NCBI GenBank assembly: GCA_964528095.1
Contig: CAZGSG010000151.1
Span: 1-13,454, forward strand
Reading direction: 5' to 3'
Length of the DNA: 13,454 nucleotides
DNA from: CAZGSG01 sp964528095
GTDB taxonomy: Bacteria > Bacteroidota > Bacteroidia > Chitinophagales > Chitinophagaceae
Numbering within the stretch: position 1 is the first letter of the stretch; each line of letters begins with the position of its first letter. A program made the translations under genes and the position numbers. Under the pieces are notes generated by a model that was not told where the DNA came from, ran no database searches, and worked only from the letters and a program-made list of their open reading frames with translations. Shown here one piece after another: positions 6,872 through 13,454 of the stretch.

Positions 6872-7678
6872 TCAGATTTGTTTTTCTTTTAACCGGTACC
6901 AGGTTACCAGCCAGAATACCGGCGCCCAGATAAACTTCAGGAGAAAACAAAGGATATCGTATGCCAACGGTGGCAATGAATATCTTTTCATAAAAAAAGC
7001 GCCGCCTATCTGTTGTGGCGCTGAATCTACATACCCACCAGCCCAACGGTAATCTGGCAGTATATTAAAAAACAGGTTGGCTGCATAGTATAAAAAAAGA
7101 AAAAGGATACTGGTGCCTATTATAGTAGTGATGACAAAAGCATAACGCGGGAAATACACAGAGCCCAGCACATAAAAGGCCTGCACAGCAAAGAACGCAT
7201 AGGTCAGGAAGGAGAATACATCCCAGAAACCGTCATTACTTTCAAGTGCTTTAAACGAATACTTGGCGGGGTTACTCTCAATCAGGTCATTTACATAAGC
7301 CAGCGCTGCTGATTTTGCCAGGAAAAAAGTAAGGCAATAAACTACTGTAAAAAAAATGGTGGAATAAAAGATCACACACAATAATTTTTCCAGGTGACTT
7401 GCCGGGAAACTCAGCCAGTAACCTCCTTTTGTTTTGTCGGCCAACATGGAAAATGACATGCTTGCAAAAATGCCGCCTGATACAAAGAAGCCCAGCAGAA
7501 AAATGATATACACTCCATCTTCAGAATAATGCGGGCCGGTCACCGTTGCCCAGAAAGCAAACATAAGTACCTGTAATGCAAGCAGGGCAAGTGCAGCGAA
7601 AAAATACATGCGTGAGTTCTCAAACCATTGCTTCCTGATCAGTTGAAAAAGCCGCTGAAAACTAAACGTATTTGTCAT
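6872..7678 (-). CDS. ABC-2 type membrane protein, partner of the upstream ATPase
   Basis: 268 residues with about six membrane helices: 24-46, 56-78, 99-121, 154-173, 181-205 and 240-261. The loop motif DKTKGGYWLSFPASHLEKLL (81-100) follows the second helix; PASHLEK-type motifs after 'Y..LP/FP' are common in uncharacterised Bacteroidota ABC-2 membrane proteins next to a YtrB-like ATPase. It has no ATPase domain, so it should pair with the ATPase at 7786-8616. It is separated from that gene by 107 bp containing a hairpin repeat, and from the GntR gene by 46 bp. The substrate is unknown. Confidence 0.8.
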   Translation of the reverse strand: MTNTFSFQRLFQLIRKQWFENSRMYFFAALALLALQVLMFAFWATVTGPHYSEDGVYIIFLLGFFVSGGIFASMSFSMLADKTKGGYWLSFPASHLEKLLCVIFYSTIFFTVVYCLTFFLAKSAALAYVNDLIESNPAKYSFKALESNDGFWDVFSFLTYAFFAVQAFYVLGSVYFPRYAFVITTIIGTSILFLFLYYAANLFFNILPDYRWAGGYVDSAPQQIGGAFFMKRYSLPPLAYDILCFLLKFIWAPVFWLVTWYRLKEKQI

Positions 7679-7714
7679 GTGAAAAAAAATTTATAATAAA
7701 AAGAAGGTTTGGCA

Positions 7715-7776
7715 AATTCAAAATTCAAAACTGGAGTTCATCAAGTGGTAAGGAGGCTATTTTTGAATTTTGAATT
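7715..7776. repeat. Perfect 16-bp inverted repeat (related to copies A and B) inside the ABC operon
   Basis: AATTCAAAATTCAAAA (7715-7730) and its exact inverse TTTTGAATTTTGAATT (7761-7776) flank a 30-base loop that contains GTGGTAAGGAGG. The arms use the same TTTTGAA unit as copies A and B (552-775), and the loop shares a GGTAAnnAGG-like core with them. It sits in the 107-bp gap between ATPase 1 and membrane protein 1, the widest gap between recognised genes of the operon apart from its 3' end. There is no T-run after the stem other than the A/T arms, so a normal terminator is unlikely. Confidence 0.8.
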
Positions 7777-7785
7777 AATCCTGGT

Positions 7786-8616
7786 TTATTTAAACACCTT
7801 AGCTATCGCATCTCCGTTTGTAACGATTGCTTTATAGAGCATTTCGAGATCGAGTTTGCTTTCCTCTTCTTCCATATTCTCTGTGATGATTTGGTTTCCT
7901 TTTAGTGATTCTTCCCTGTACAAAGCGTGTTTTATTTCCTCGCTGTCAAAAGAGATCTTAAAACTGAGTTTGGATACAATACGATCGGTGCTTTGATCAA
8001 AGAGTATTCTCCCTTCATCGATAACAGTGATCCTGTCTATAAGGCTTTCCATGTCTTTTACCTGGTGAGTACAGATAATGATGGATTTTTCTTCGTTGAT
8101 AGCTCCTGCTATGACTTTCCTGAACTGGCTCTTGCTCATGATGTCGAGCCCGTTAGTAGGTTCATCCATTAACAATACCGCCGTATTGCAGGCAAGCCCA
8201 AAACTGATCATCACTTTTTTCTTCTGGCCATGACTCATCTGCTGTAGTTTGTTATCTACAGGCACTTCAAACTCTTTCAGGTAAGCATCAAACTGGCCAC
8301 GATCAAAGCGGGGATAAAAAGACGCATTACAGGCCACGAATTTTTCGATCGACACATTGGGTAAGTAAAACTCTTCCGGCACCAGGAATAATTGCTGTAA
8401 AAACGAAGGCTTGCGCTGACTGGGTGTATAGTCGAGCACTTTCACCTGGCCGCTTGACGGAAATAATAAGCCGGCAATATTGCGGAGCAAGGTCGATTTG
8501 CCTGTCCCGTTTTTCCCTAATAAACCATAAATATGCCCTGGCTGAAGGGAAAGACTAAGCCCGGTAAAGATCTTTTTCTTTCTGTAAGCAAAATGCAGGT
8601 CCTGGATCTGAATCAT
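7786..8616 (-). CDS. ABC transporter ATP-binding protein (YtrB-like)
   Basis: 276 residues, first gene of the minus-strand operon. Walker A GKNGTGKST (34-42), signature MSHGQKKKV (127-135), Walker B LLMDEP (148-153, catalytic E152) with TNGLD, and switch His184 (ICTHQVKD). The Q-loop position reads FLVPEEFYLP (77-86): the usual Gln appears to be Glu81 or Glu82. The C-terminal part (about 210-276) is a charged extension without a membrane segment. It is expected to power the membrane protein at 6872-7678. Its promoter and the probable GntR operator lie directly upstream (8632-8684). The ABC ATPase call is certain; the drug or peptide export role is inferred from the YtrA-type regulator in the same operon. 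Confidence 0.92.
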   Translation of the reverse strand: MIQIQDLHFAYRKKKIFTGLSLSLQPGHIYGLLGKNGTGKSTLLRNIAGLLFPSSGQVKVLDYTPSQRKPSFLQQLFLVPEEFYLPNVSIEKFVACNASFYPRFDRGQFDAYLKEFEVPVDNKLQQMSHGQKKKVMISFGLACNTAVLLMDEPTNGLDIMSKSQFRKVIAGAINEEKSIIICTHQVKDMESLIDRITVIDEGRILFDQSTDRIVSKLSFKISFDSEEIKHALYREESLKGNQIITENMEEEESKLDLEMLYKAIVTNGDAIAKVFK

Positions 8617-8631
8617 GCGTTATTGTTTTAG

Positions 8632-8651
8632 TGTACTATTTAAGTAGTACA
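8632..8651. promoter_or_regulatory. Probable GntR/YtrA operator palindrome
   Basis: TGTACTA (8632-8638) and TAGTACA (8645-8651) are perfect inverse arms around TTTAAG, and the central TTAA is itself palindromic. The 20 bp are therefore symmetrical except for one position pair. YtrA-type GntR proteins bind palindromes of the TGTAnTA...TAnTACA kind. The site starts four bases downstream of the minus-strand TATATTTG box, so it should cover the transcription start, a classical repressor position. The regulator is encoded in the same operon (6451-6825). Confidence 0.75.
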
Positions 8652-8654
8652 GCA

Positions 8655-8684
8655 CAAATATAGAAATCCTTTCCGATTTTCAAT
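8655..8684 (-). promoter_or_regulatory. Promoter of the minus-strand ABC/GntR operon
   Basis: Read on the minus strand: ATTG (8684-8681), an 18-base spacer, then TATATTTG (8662-8655), an exact match to the Bacteroidota -7 box TAnnTTTG. The -33 box is a partial match (consensus TTTG) and the spacer is about one base short. The start of transcription would fall near 8648-8652, giving a leader of about 33 bases to the ATG at 8616 and overlapping the palindrome at 8632-8651. Confidence 0.6.
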
Positions 8685-8767
8685 TGTTTTCCTCAAAAAA
8701 ATATTCTGCCGGTGATTTTAATCCCTTTTGCCGGCGAGGAATTAACTATTTAATTCATTGACTCCTA

Positions 8768-8814
8768 TAATTTTGTACTTTGAATGGTAAAAAACCGAAC
8801 GGAATTATATTTTG
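8768..8814 (+). promoter_or_regulatory. Possible promoter region of the malic enzyme gene
   Basis: TAATTTTG (8768-8775) matches the -7 consensus TAnnTTTG exactly, but no good -33 box lies 19-21 bases upstream. Near matches one base short are TACTTTG (8776-8782) and TATTTTG (8808-8814). The 5' leader would be about 65-110 bases. The 268-bp divergent gap 8617-8884 holds this, the operon promoter and the palindrome, and nothing else that I can see. Confidence 0.3.
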
Positions 8815-8884
8815 TAACTTGCAGCCCGTTTCAGACCGCTGTTATAACCGAAGAAGAACTGCTCTCTTATAATTAAAATAAATT

Positions 8885-11254
8885 ATGAAGAACGAATCGA
8901 GTAACGAATCCAAGAACGAACTAAGAAGACAACAGGCATTAGAATATCACGCGAAAGGAAGACCGGGAAAAATAGAGGTGGTCCCCACCAAAGAAACAAA
9001 GATGCAACGGGATCTTTCCCTTGCCTACTCCCCCGGTGTTGCCGAACCCTGCAAAGAGATCGCCGCTAATAAAGAAAATGTTTATAAATACACCGCTAAG
9101 GGAAACCTGGTAGGCGTGATCAGTAATGGTACGGCTGTATTGGGTCTTGGTGATATAGGCCCTGAAGCTGGTAAACCAGTAATGGAAGGGAAGGGTGTAT
9201 TATTCAAAATATTTGCAGATATAGATGTCTTCGATATAGAGATCAATGAAAAGGACCCCGAAAAGTTTGTACAGATCGTAAAATCCCTGGAGCCCACTTT
9301 TGGTGGTATTAATCTTGAAGATATAAAAGCCCCGGAGTGTTTTTACATAGAGCGGGAATTGAAGAAACAGATGGACATTCCCGTGATGCATGATGATCAG
9401 CATGGCACGGCCATTATTAGCGCTGCCGCTTTGCTGAATGCGCTCGAAGTACAAAAGAAAAAAATCGATAAAGTGAAGTATGTGGTGAATGGCGCCGGTG
9501 CCGCTGCCATGGCCTGTGTACAATTATATGTGGCGCTGGGTGCAAAGTTTGAAAACTTTATCATGTTCGATCGCAAAGGCGCTCTTCATAAGGGCCGCAC
9601 TGATATGGACGAGATCAAGGAAAAATTCGCCAATGCCAAAGGTGAGATCTCCCTTGAGCAGGCCATGAATGGCGCTGATGTATTCATCGGTTTGAGTGCA
9701 GGCAATACGGTGACTGCGGATATGGTAAAAGGGATGGCCAAAAACCCTATCGTATTTGCAATGGCTAATCCTGATCCTGAAATAAGCTGGGAAGACGCAA
9801 CCGGCGCGAGAAAGGATGTGATCATGGCAACCGGGCGAAGTGATTATCCCAACCAGGTGAACAATGTACTGGGCTTTCCTTATATATTTCGTGGTGCACT
9901 TGACGTGAGAGCTACTCAAATCAACGAAGCCATGAAAATGGCTGCTGTAAAAGCCCTGGCCGAACTCGCCAAATCGCCCGTTCCCGATATCGTGAACATG
10001 GCATATAATGAAAAGACGATCTCTTTTGGTCCTAATTATATTATTCCTAAACCGCTTGATCCAAGATTGCTTGTAACGGTAGCCCCTGCTGTAGCAAAAG
10101 CGGCAATGGATAGTGGCGTGGCGAGATACCCCATCGCCGACTGGGATGCATATGCTACCAGTCTTGACAAAAGGCTTGGTTTGGATAACCAGGTAATGCG
10201 GGTAATCGGTAATAAAGCCCGTCGTGATCCGAGAAGGATCGTATTCTCAGAAGCAGATAATGTAAAAATTTTGAAAGCCGCGCAGATCATATTTGATGAA
10301 GGTATCGCCTATCCTATCCTGCTGGGCGAGGAAACAAAGATCAAAAGTCTTTCACAGGCCAATGGTATCGATCTCGAAGGCATTCCCATCTTTGATCCAC
10401 GCAGTGATAGCACGGAAGAAAAAAGAAATGCCTATTCCGAAGTATTCTTCCGTAAAAGACAGCGTCGCGGTTTTAACGCGTATGAAGCAAAAAAAGTAAT
10501 GCGCGACAGGAATCACTTCGGCTGTATGATGGTAGAATGTGGTGATGCAGATGCAATGATATCGGGACTTACCAAAAACTACCCGGATACCATCCGGCCG
10601 GCAATACACGCGATAGGTACTGAAGAAGGCGTGAACAAGATCGCAGGCATGTACCTGATGCTGACAAAAAAAGGACCTTTATTCCTGGCCGACACTACCG
10701 TCAATTTTAATCCAACGGCGGAAGAACTGGCAGAAATAACCTTACTGGTTGCGAAAGAAGTTCGCCATTTCAATCTGGTTCCCCGTATCGCCATGCTGAG
10801 CTATTCCAATTTCGGCAGCAGCGATTCGCCCGAAGCCCGATTAGTAGCCAAGGCCAGAAAAATAGTGAAGGAAAAAATGCCCTCATTGATCGTGGATGGG
10901 GAAATGCAGGCCAATCTTGCTTTCAACAAAGAATTATTAAAGGAAAATTATCCTTTTTCTGAACTAGTGGACAAGGATGTGAACACGCTTATTTTCCCCA
11001 ACCTTGCTGCGGGCAACGTAACATATAATATTTTAAAGGAACTTGGTGTGGCGGATGCCGTTGGCCCTATATTATTGGGTCTTAAAAAACCGGTACACGT
11101 ATTGCAGTTAGGTAGTTCGGTTCGCAGCATTGTGAATATGGCACTGATCGCTGTAGTGGATGCGCAGATAAAATGCAAGAACAGTTCTACCGAAGAGATC
11201 GTCAAAAAGTCTGCGTGGTGGAAACGGTTTAAAAAAGTTAGCAGGGATTATTAG
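8885..11254 (+). CDS. maeB: NADP-dependent malic enzyme with C-terminal phosphotransacetylase-like domain
   Basis: 789 residues, the usual size of MaeB. It catalyses oxidative decarboxylation of malate to pyruvate and CO2 with formation of NADPH, in the cytoplasm. The N-terminal malic domain (about 15-185) has AYSPGVAEPC (47-56; Y48 is the expected general acid), a Lys-containing segment MEGKGVLFK (100-108), LEDIKAPECF (144-153; metal ligands E145 and D146) and HDDQHGTA (169-176). The NADP-binding domain (about 186-425) has GAGAAA (203-208) and FAMANPDPEI (291-300). Residues about 440-770 match the phosphotransacetylase family (RIVFSEADN, MISGLTKNYPDTIRPA, SYSNFGSSDSPEA, LIFPNLAAGN). In MaeB this domain is known to be regulatory, binding acetyl-CoA, rather than a working transacetylase. 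The gene is divergent from the ABC operon. The start ATG is supported by the good N-terminal family match from residue 12 onward. Confidence 0.96.
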   Translation: MKNESSNESKNELRRQQALEYHAKGRPGKIEVVPTKETKMQRDLSLAYSPGVAEPCKEIAANKENVYKYTAKGNLVGVISNGTAVLGLGDIGPEAGKPVMEGKGVLFKIFADIDVFDIEINEKDPEKFVQIVKSLEPTFGGINLEDIKAPECFYIERELKKQMDIPVMHDDQHGTAIISAAALLNALEVQKKKIDKVKYVVNGAGAAAMACVQLYVALGAKFENFIMFDRKGALHKGRTDMDEIKEKFANAKGEISLEQAMNGADVFIGLSAGNTVTADMVKGMAKNPIVFAMANPDPEISWEDATGARKDVIMATGRSDYPNQVNNVLGFPYIFRGALDVRATQINEAMKMAAVKALAELAKSPVPDIVNMAYNEKTISFGPNYIIPKPLDPRLLVTVAPAVAKAAMDSGVARYPIADWDAYATSLDKRLGLDNQVMRVIGNKARRDPRRIVFSEADNVKILKAAQIIFDEGIAYPILLGEETKIKSLSQANGIDLEGIPIFDPRSDSTEEKRNAYSEVFFRKRQRRGFNAYEAKKVMRDRNHFGCMMVECGDADAMISGLTKNYPDTIRPAIHAIGTEEGVNKIAGMYLMLTKKGPLFLADTTVNFNPTAEELAEITLLVAKEVRHFNLVPRIAMLSYSNFGSSDSPEARLVAKARKIVKEKMPSLIVDGEMQANLAFNKELLKENYPFSELVDKDVNTLIFPNLAAGNVTYNILKELGVADAVGPILLGLKKPVHVLQLGSSVRSIVNMALIAVVDAQIKCKNSSTEEIVKKSAWWKRFKKVSRDY

Positions 11255-11375
11255 TTCTTCGTTCAATGTTCTAAAGACGGGATGTTTCATTATAACAGCA
11301 TTCCGGGCATAGAACCATTAAGCGTTTCTATTGTACCCGATCAGAGTTTTCACCGGTTTTAAAGAGTACTATTTA

Positions 11376-12113
11376 ATGAAATTTATCAGTGACATAGGCC
11401 GTTTCCTGCTCATGCTGAAAGGCATGTTTTCCAAACCGGAGAACGGAAAAATGTATTGGAAGGAATTCATGCACCAGTGTTCGGAGATCGGTGTGGGTTC
11501 GTTAGGTATCGTGGCGATCATTTCCGTATTTATCGGCGCGGTGTCTACTATCCAAACGGCTTACCAGTTACTTACCCCACTTATTCCACGTTCTACTATT
11601 GCCGTTATTGTCCGGGATACCGTGATCCTTGAATTCGCGCCCACGCTGACCTGTATTGTACTGGCAGGTGTTGTGGGCAGTAAGATCGCCAGTGAGCTGG
11701 GTAATATGCGGGTGAGTGAACAAATAGACGCGCTCGAGATCATGGGAATAAATACAAAAGCTTATCTCGTGATGCCGAAGATCGTCGCAGGGTTGCTTAT
11801 GATCCCGTTGCTGGTGGCGATTGCAATGGCCCTTGGCATATGGGGTGGAAGATTAGCTGCTACTGCGGCCAATATCATTTCAGCAAGTACTTTCGATAAA
11901 GGTTTACGGGAGAGTTTTATTCCATACAATGTTTTCTTCGCGCTTTCAAAAGGCTATGCATTTGCCTTCATTATCTCGAGCATACCTTCTTTTTATGGAT
12001 ATTATGTGCAGGGAGGAGCGTTGGAAATCGGCCGGGCCAGTACAAAAGCGGTCGTGATCAGCTGTATCATGATCCTTTTTGCAGATTATGTTTTATCTGC
12101 ATTGCTGTTGTAA
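11376..12113 (+). CDS. mlaE: MlaE-family ABC permease (phospholipid/MCE transporter)
   Basis: 245 residues from the ATG at 11376. The MlaE/DUF140 permease forms the membrane core of MCE-type ABC importers/exporters that move phospholipids between inner and outer membrane. Hydrophobic segments lie at about 38-60, 88-106, 133-157, 186-212 and 226-245. The family hallmark runs from EFAPTLTCIVLAGVVGSKI (86-104) through ASELGNMRVSEQIDALEIMG (105-124). The N-terminal amphipathic helix (MKFISDIGRFLLMLKGMF) is normal for the family. An in-frame TTG at 11331 would add 15 residues (MYPIRVFTGFKEYYL) that are not typical of MlaE, so the ATG is preferred. It is followed after 76 bp by the matching ATPase. 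No MlaD/MCE gene is adjacent. Confidence 0.93.
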   Translation: MKFISDIGRFLLMLKGMFSKPENGKMYWKEFMHQCSEIGVGSLGIVAIISVFIGAVSTIQTAYQLLTPLIPRSTIAVIVRDTVILEFAPTLTCIVLAGVVGSKIASELGNMRVSEQIDALEIMGINTKAYLVMPKIVAGLLMIPLLVAIAMALGIWGGRLAATAANIISASTFDKGLRESFIPYNVFFALSKGYAFAFIISSIPSFYGYYVQGGALEIGRASTKAVVISCIMILFADYVLSALLL

Positions 12114-12189
12114 CAATGAGTGGAGCAACTTATCGAAATAAAAACTATAAAACCGCTGGAAATTATTACTCAACGTCAAGTGGCCCTGT

Positions 12190-12999
12190 ATGATCGAAGT
12201 AAAAAATATTAAAAAGAGTTTTGGCGACAAGGTCGTCATCAATGACGTGAGTTCGGTGATGAAAGCCGGGCAATGTAACCTGATCATTGGTTCCAGCGGT
12301 AGTGGCAAGACCGTACTGCAGAAATGTATGGTGGGTCTTTTTGAGCCAGACCAGGGGGAAATCCTGTATGATGGAAAGAGTTTTCTCGATATGAACCTGG
12401 AAGAAAAGACCGAGATCCGCAAAGAGATCGGTATGTTATTCCAGGGTTCCGCCTTATTCGATAGCCAGAACGTAGAACAGAATGTGAAGTTTCCACTGGA
12501 CATGTTTACCAAATGGACGCACAAAAAAAAGATGGAAAAGGTGAACGAGGTACTGGCAAGGGTGAACCTGGTGGATGCCAATAAAAAATTTCCTTCCGAG
12601 ATCAGCGGTGGAATGAAAAAAAGAGTAGCGCTGGCGAGAGCGGTCGTACTCAACCCAAAATATCTTTTTTGTGATGAGCCTAATTCAGGGCTTGACCCGC
12701 AAACTTCGCTGGTGATCGATAAGCTGATAAAGGAGCTGACCGTGGAATACAATATCACCACGGTGATCAATACCCACGATATGAACAGCGTGATGGAGAT
12801 CGGCAACTACATACTTTATATGTACAAGGGCGATAAAGAATGGGAAGGAAGTAACAAAGAGATCATATTCAGTAAGAATCAACGTCTCAATGAATTTATT
12901 TTTGCATCCGAGTTCCTTAAAGACGCCAAAGAAATGCGGATGCTTGAAGAGTCAGGAAAGATCCCGAACGACCGGAATATGGATGATTTACTGAAATAA
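12190..12999 (+). CDS. mlaF: MlaF-family ABC transporter ATP-binding protein
   Basis: 269 residues. Walker A GSSGSGKT (34-41), Q-loop Q85 in MLFQGSALFDS, signature ISGGMKKRVALARA (138-151), Walker B LFCDEPNSGLDP (159-170, catalytic E163) and switch His196 (NTHDMNSV). SGGMKKR followed by DEPxSGLDP is characteristic of MlaF/Ttg2A-type lipid-transport ATPases. The last ~40 residues (KNQRLNEFIFASEFLKDAKEMRMLEE...) form the C-terminal tail that contacts the partner subunit in MlaF homologues. It works with the MlaE permease just upstream, 76 bp away on the same strand. It most likely energises phospholipid transport for outer-membrane asymmetry; direction and MCE partner are unknown. Confidence 0.94.
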   Translation: MIEVKNIKKSFGDKVVINDVSSVMKAGQCNLIIGSSGSGKTVLQKCMVGLFEPDQGEILYDGKSFLDMNLEEKTEIRKEIGMLFQGSALFDSQNVEQNVKFPLDMFTKWTHKKKMEKVNEVLARVNLVDANKKFPSEISGGMKKRVALARAVVLNPKYLFCDEPNSGLDPQTSLVIDKLIKELTVEYNITTVINTHDMNSVMEIGNYILYMYKGDKEWEGSNKEIIFSKNQRLNEFIFASEFLKDAKEMRMLEESGKIPNDRNMDDLLK

Positions 13000-13101
13000 T
13001 CGCTTAGAAAAAACCGGCGCCTGGTCCGGTAGTAGGATAATTCCATACCTGCAAACCTATCCTTCAATCAAACATCCAATATCCGGTCTTCTCCCCTAAA
13101 C

Positions 13102-13134
13102 TTTAAGCCTTTTATCCTTAAATCCTTATTTTTG
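13102..13134 (+). promoter_or_regulatory. Probable promoter of sucD
   Basis: TTTA (13102-13105), a 21-base spacer, then TATTTTTG (13127-13134), an exact match to the Bacteroidota -7 box TAnnTTTG. The -33 box has three of four bases of TTTG. The leader to the ATG at 13171 would be about 30 bases. This means sucD is probably transcribed separately from mlaEF, and it supports the assignment of the organism to Bacteroidota. Confidence 0.5.
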
Positions 13135-13170
13135 CCATCCCGGAAACCACCGGTAATTAAAGAAACTATT

Positions 13171-13454
13171 ATGAGTGTTCTGGTTAATAAGAATTCCAAG
13201 ATCCTGGTCCAGGGTTTTACAGGTACAGAAGGTACTTTTCATGCAACACAGATGATCGAATATGGTACGAATGTAGTTGGTGGCGTAACTCCCGGTAAAG
13301 GAGGCAATACCCATCTTGACAGACCCGTATTCAATACAGTAGCTGATTGTGTAAAAACTACGGGTGCTGATGTCAGTATTATTTTTGTTCCGCCTGCTTT
13401 TGCAGCCGACGCCATTATGGAATCAGCAGAAGCCGGTGTGAAACTGATCGTGTG
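13171..13454 (+). CDS. sucD: Succinate-CoA ligase alpha subunit, N-terminal part (3' end outside window)
   Basis: 94 complete codons are visible and the frame stays open to the edge. The protein starts MSVLVNKNSKILVQGFTGTEG and continues FHATQMIEYGTNVVGGVTPGKGG, the signature CoA-binding Rossmann region of SucD (the family normally has ~290 residues). VSIIFVPPAFAADAIMESAEAG (about 70-91) follows in the normal place. SucD and SucC together interconvert succinyl-CoA and succinate with formation of ATP or GTP in the TCA cycle. The active-site His lies beyond the window. sucC is not upstream in this window (mlaF is), so the two subunit genes are not adjacent on this side. The start ATG fits the usual N-terminus. 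Confidence 0.95.
   Translation, partial: MSVLVNKNSKILVQGFTGTEGTFHATQMIEYGTNVVGGVTPGKGGNTHLDRPVFNTVADCVKTTGADVSIIFVPPAFAADAIMESAEAGVKLIV

Noticed and set aside
8885..11254. Long open frames on the minus strand inside maeB, and similar overlapping frames inside the M20 and ALDH genes
   Set aside because: They are shadows of strongly conserved genes on the other strand or frame and show no recognisable protein features.
11331..11375. In-frame TTG at 11331 as start of the MlaE gene
   Set aside because: It would add 15 residues not typical of MlaE, and the ATG at 11376 begins the usual amphipathic N-terminal helix.
11255..11375. Possible terminator after maeB (GGATG...CATTCC)
   Set aside because: The stem is short with a mismatch and a long loop, and no T-run follows; it is not supported.
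11364..11376. GTACTATTTAA before mlaE, identical to part of the operator at 8632-8651
   Set aside because: Only one half-site is present and the inverse arm TAGTACA is absent; an 11-base A/T-rich match can arise by chance.
13012..13032. Short hairpin ACCGG...CCGGT after mlaF
   Set aside because: The 5-bp stem has its A/T run on the 5' side, so it would act only on the minus strand, where no gene ends. It is too weak to call as the mlaF terminator.

Overview
The window looks like a chromosomal segment from a Bacteroidota bacterium, most likely Chitinophagaceae or a close relative. The reasons are moderate G+C with A/T-rich spacers, weak or absent Shine-Dalgarno sequences, promoter-like TAnnTTTG boxes instead of sigma70 -10 boxes, a malic enzyme fused to a phosphotransacetylase-like domain, and families common in that phylum. 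The assignment is inferred from sequence character only. I saw no tRNA, rRNA, CRISPR array, transposase or phage gene.

Layout. (1) 1-1675, plus strand: the C-terminal part of an aldehyde dehydrogenase, then a 298-residue ALDH-like protein that stops before the catalytic domain. The pair resembles the two halves of the ALDH16 family on separate genes. The 230-bp spacer between them is filled with A/T-rich inverted and direct repeats. (2) 1770-3560, plus strand: a small exported SPOR-domain protein with an intrinsic terminator, then an M20D metallo-amidohydrolase. (3) 3610-8684, minus strand: one apparent transcription unit. In transcription order it encodes ABC ATPase 1, ABC membrane protein 1, a YtrA-type GntR regulator, an N-terminally anchored beta-rich protein, ABC ATPase 2, ABC permease 2 (BcrAB/LanFE-like) and possibly a 65-residue membrane peptide, followed by a strong terminator. 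A near-perfect 20-bp palindrome lies just downstream of a TATATTTG promoter box and is the likely operator of the GntR protein. (4) 8885-11254, plus strand: MaeB-type malic enzyme. (5) 11376-12999, plus strand: MlaE-like permease and MlaF-like ATPase of a lipid-transport ABC system, without an MCE (MlaD) gene beside them. (6) 13171 to the right edge: the start of sucD, succinate-CoA ligase alpha subunit, behind a good promoter match.

How the genes work together. The minus-strand block reads as a self-regulated export or envelope-protection module: a small-molecule or envelope-stress-responsive GntR repressor controls two ABC exporters and an envelope-anchored accessory protein. The plus-strand genes at the right are housekeeping functions: malate to pyruvate, phospholipid trafficking, and the TCA-cycle succinyl-CoA step. 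Most of the window is ordinary. The parts worth a second look are the split ALDH16-like pair, the repeat family (two tandem copies between the ALDH genes and a related hairpin inside the ABC operon), the operator palindrome, and the small peptide ORF that ends 20 bp before the operon terminator.
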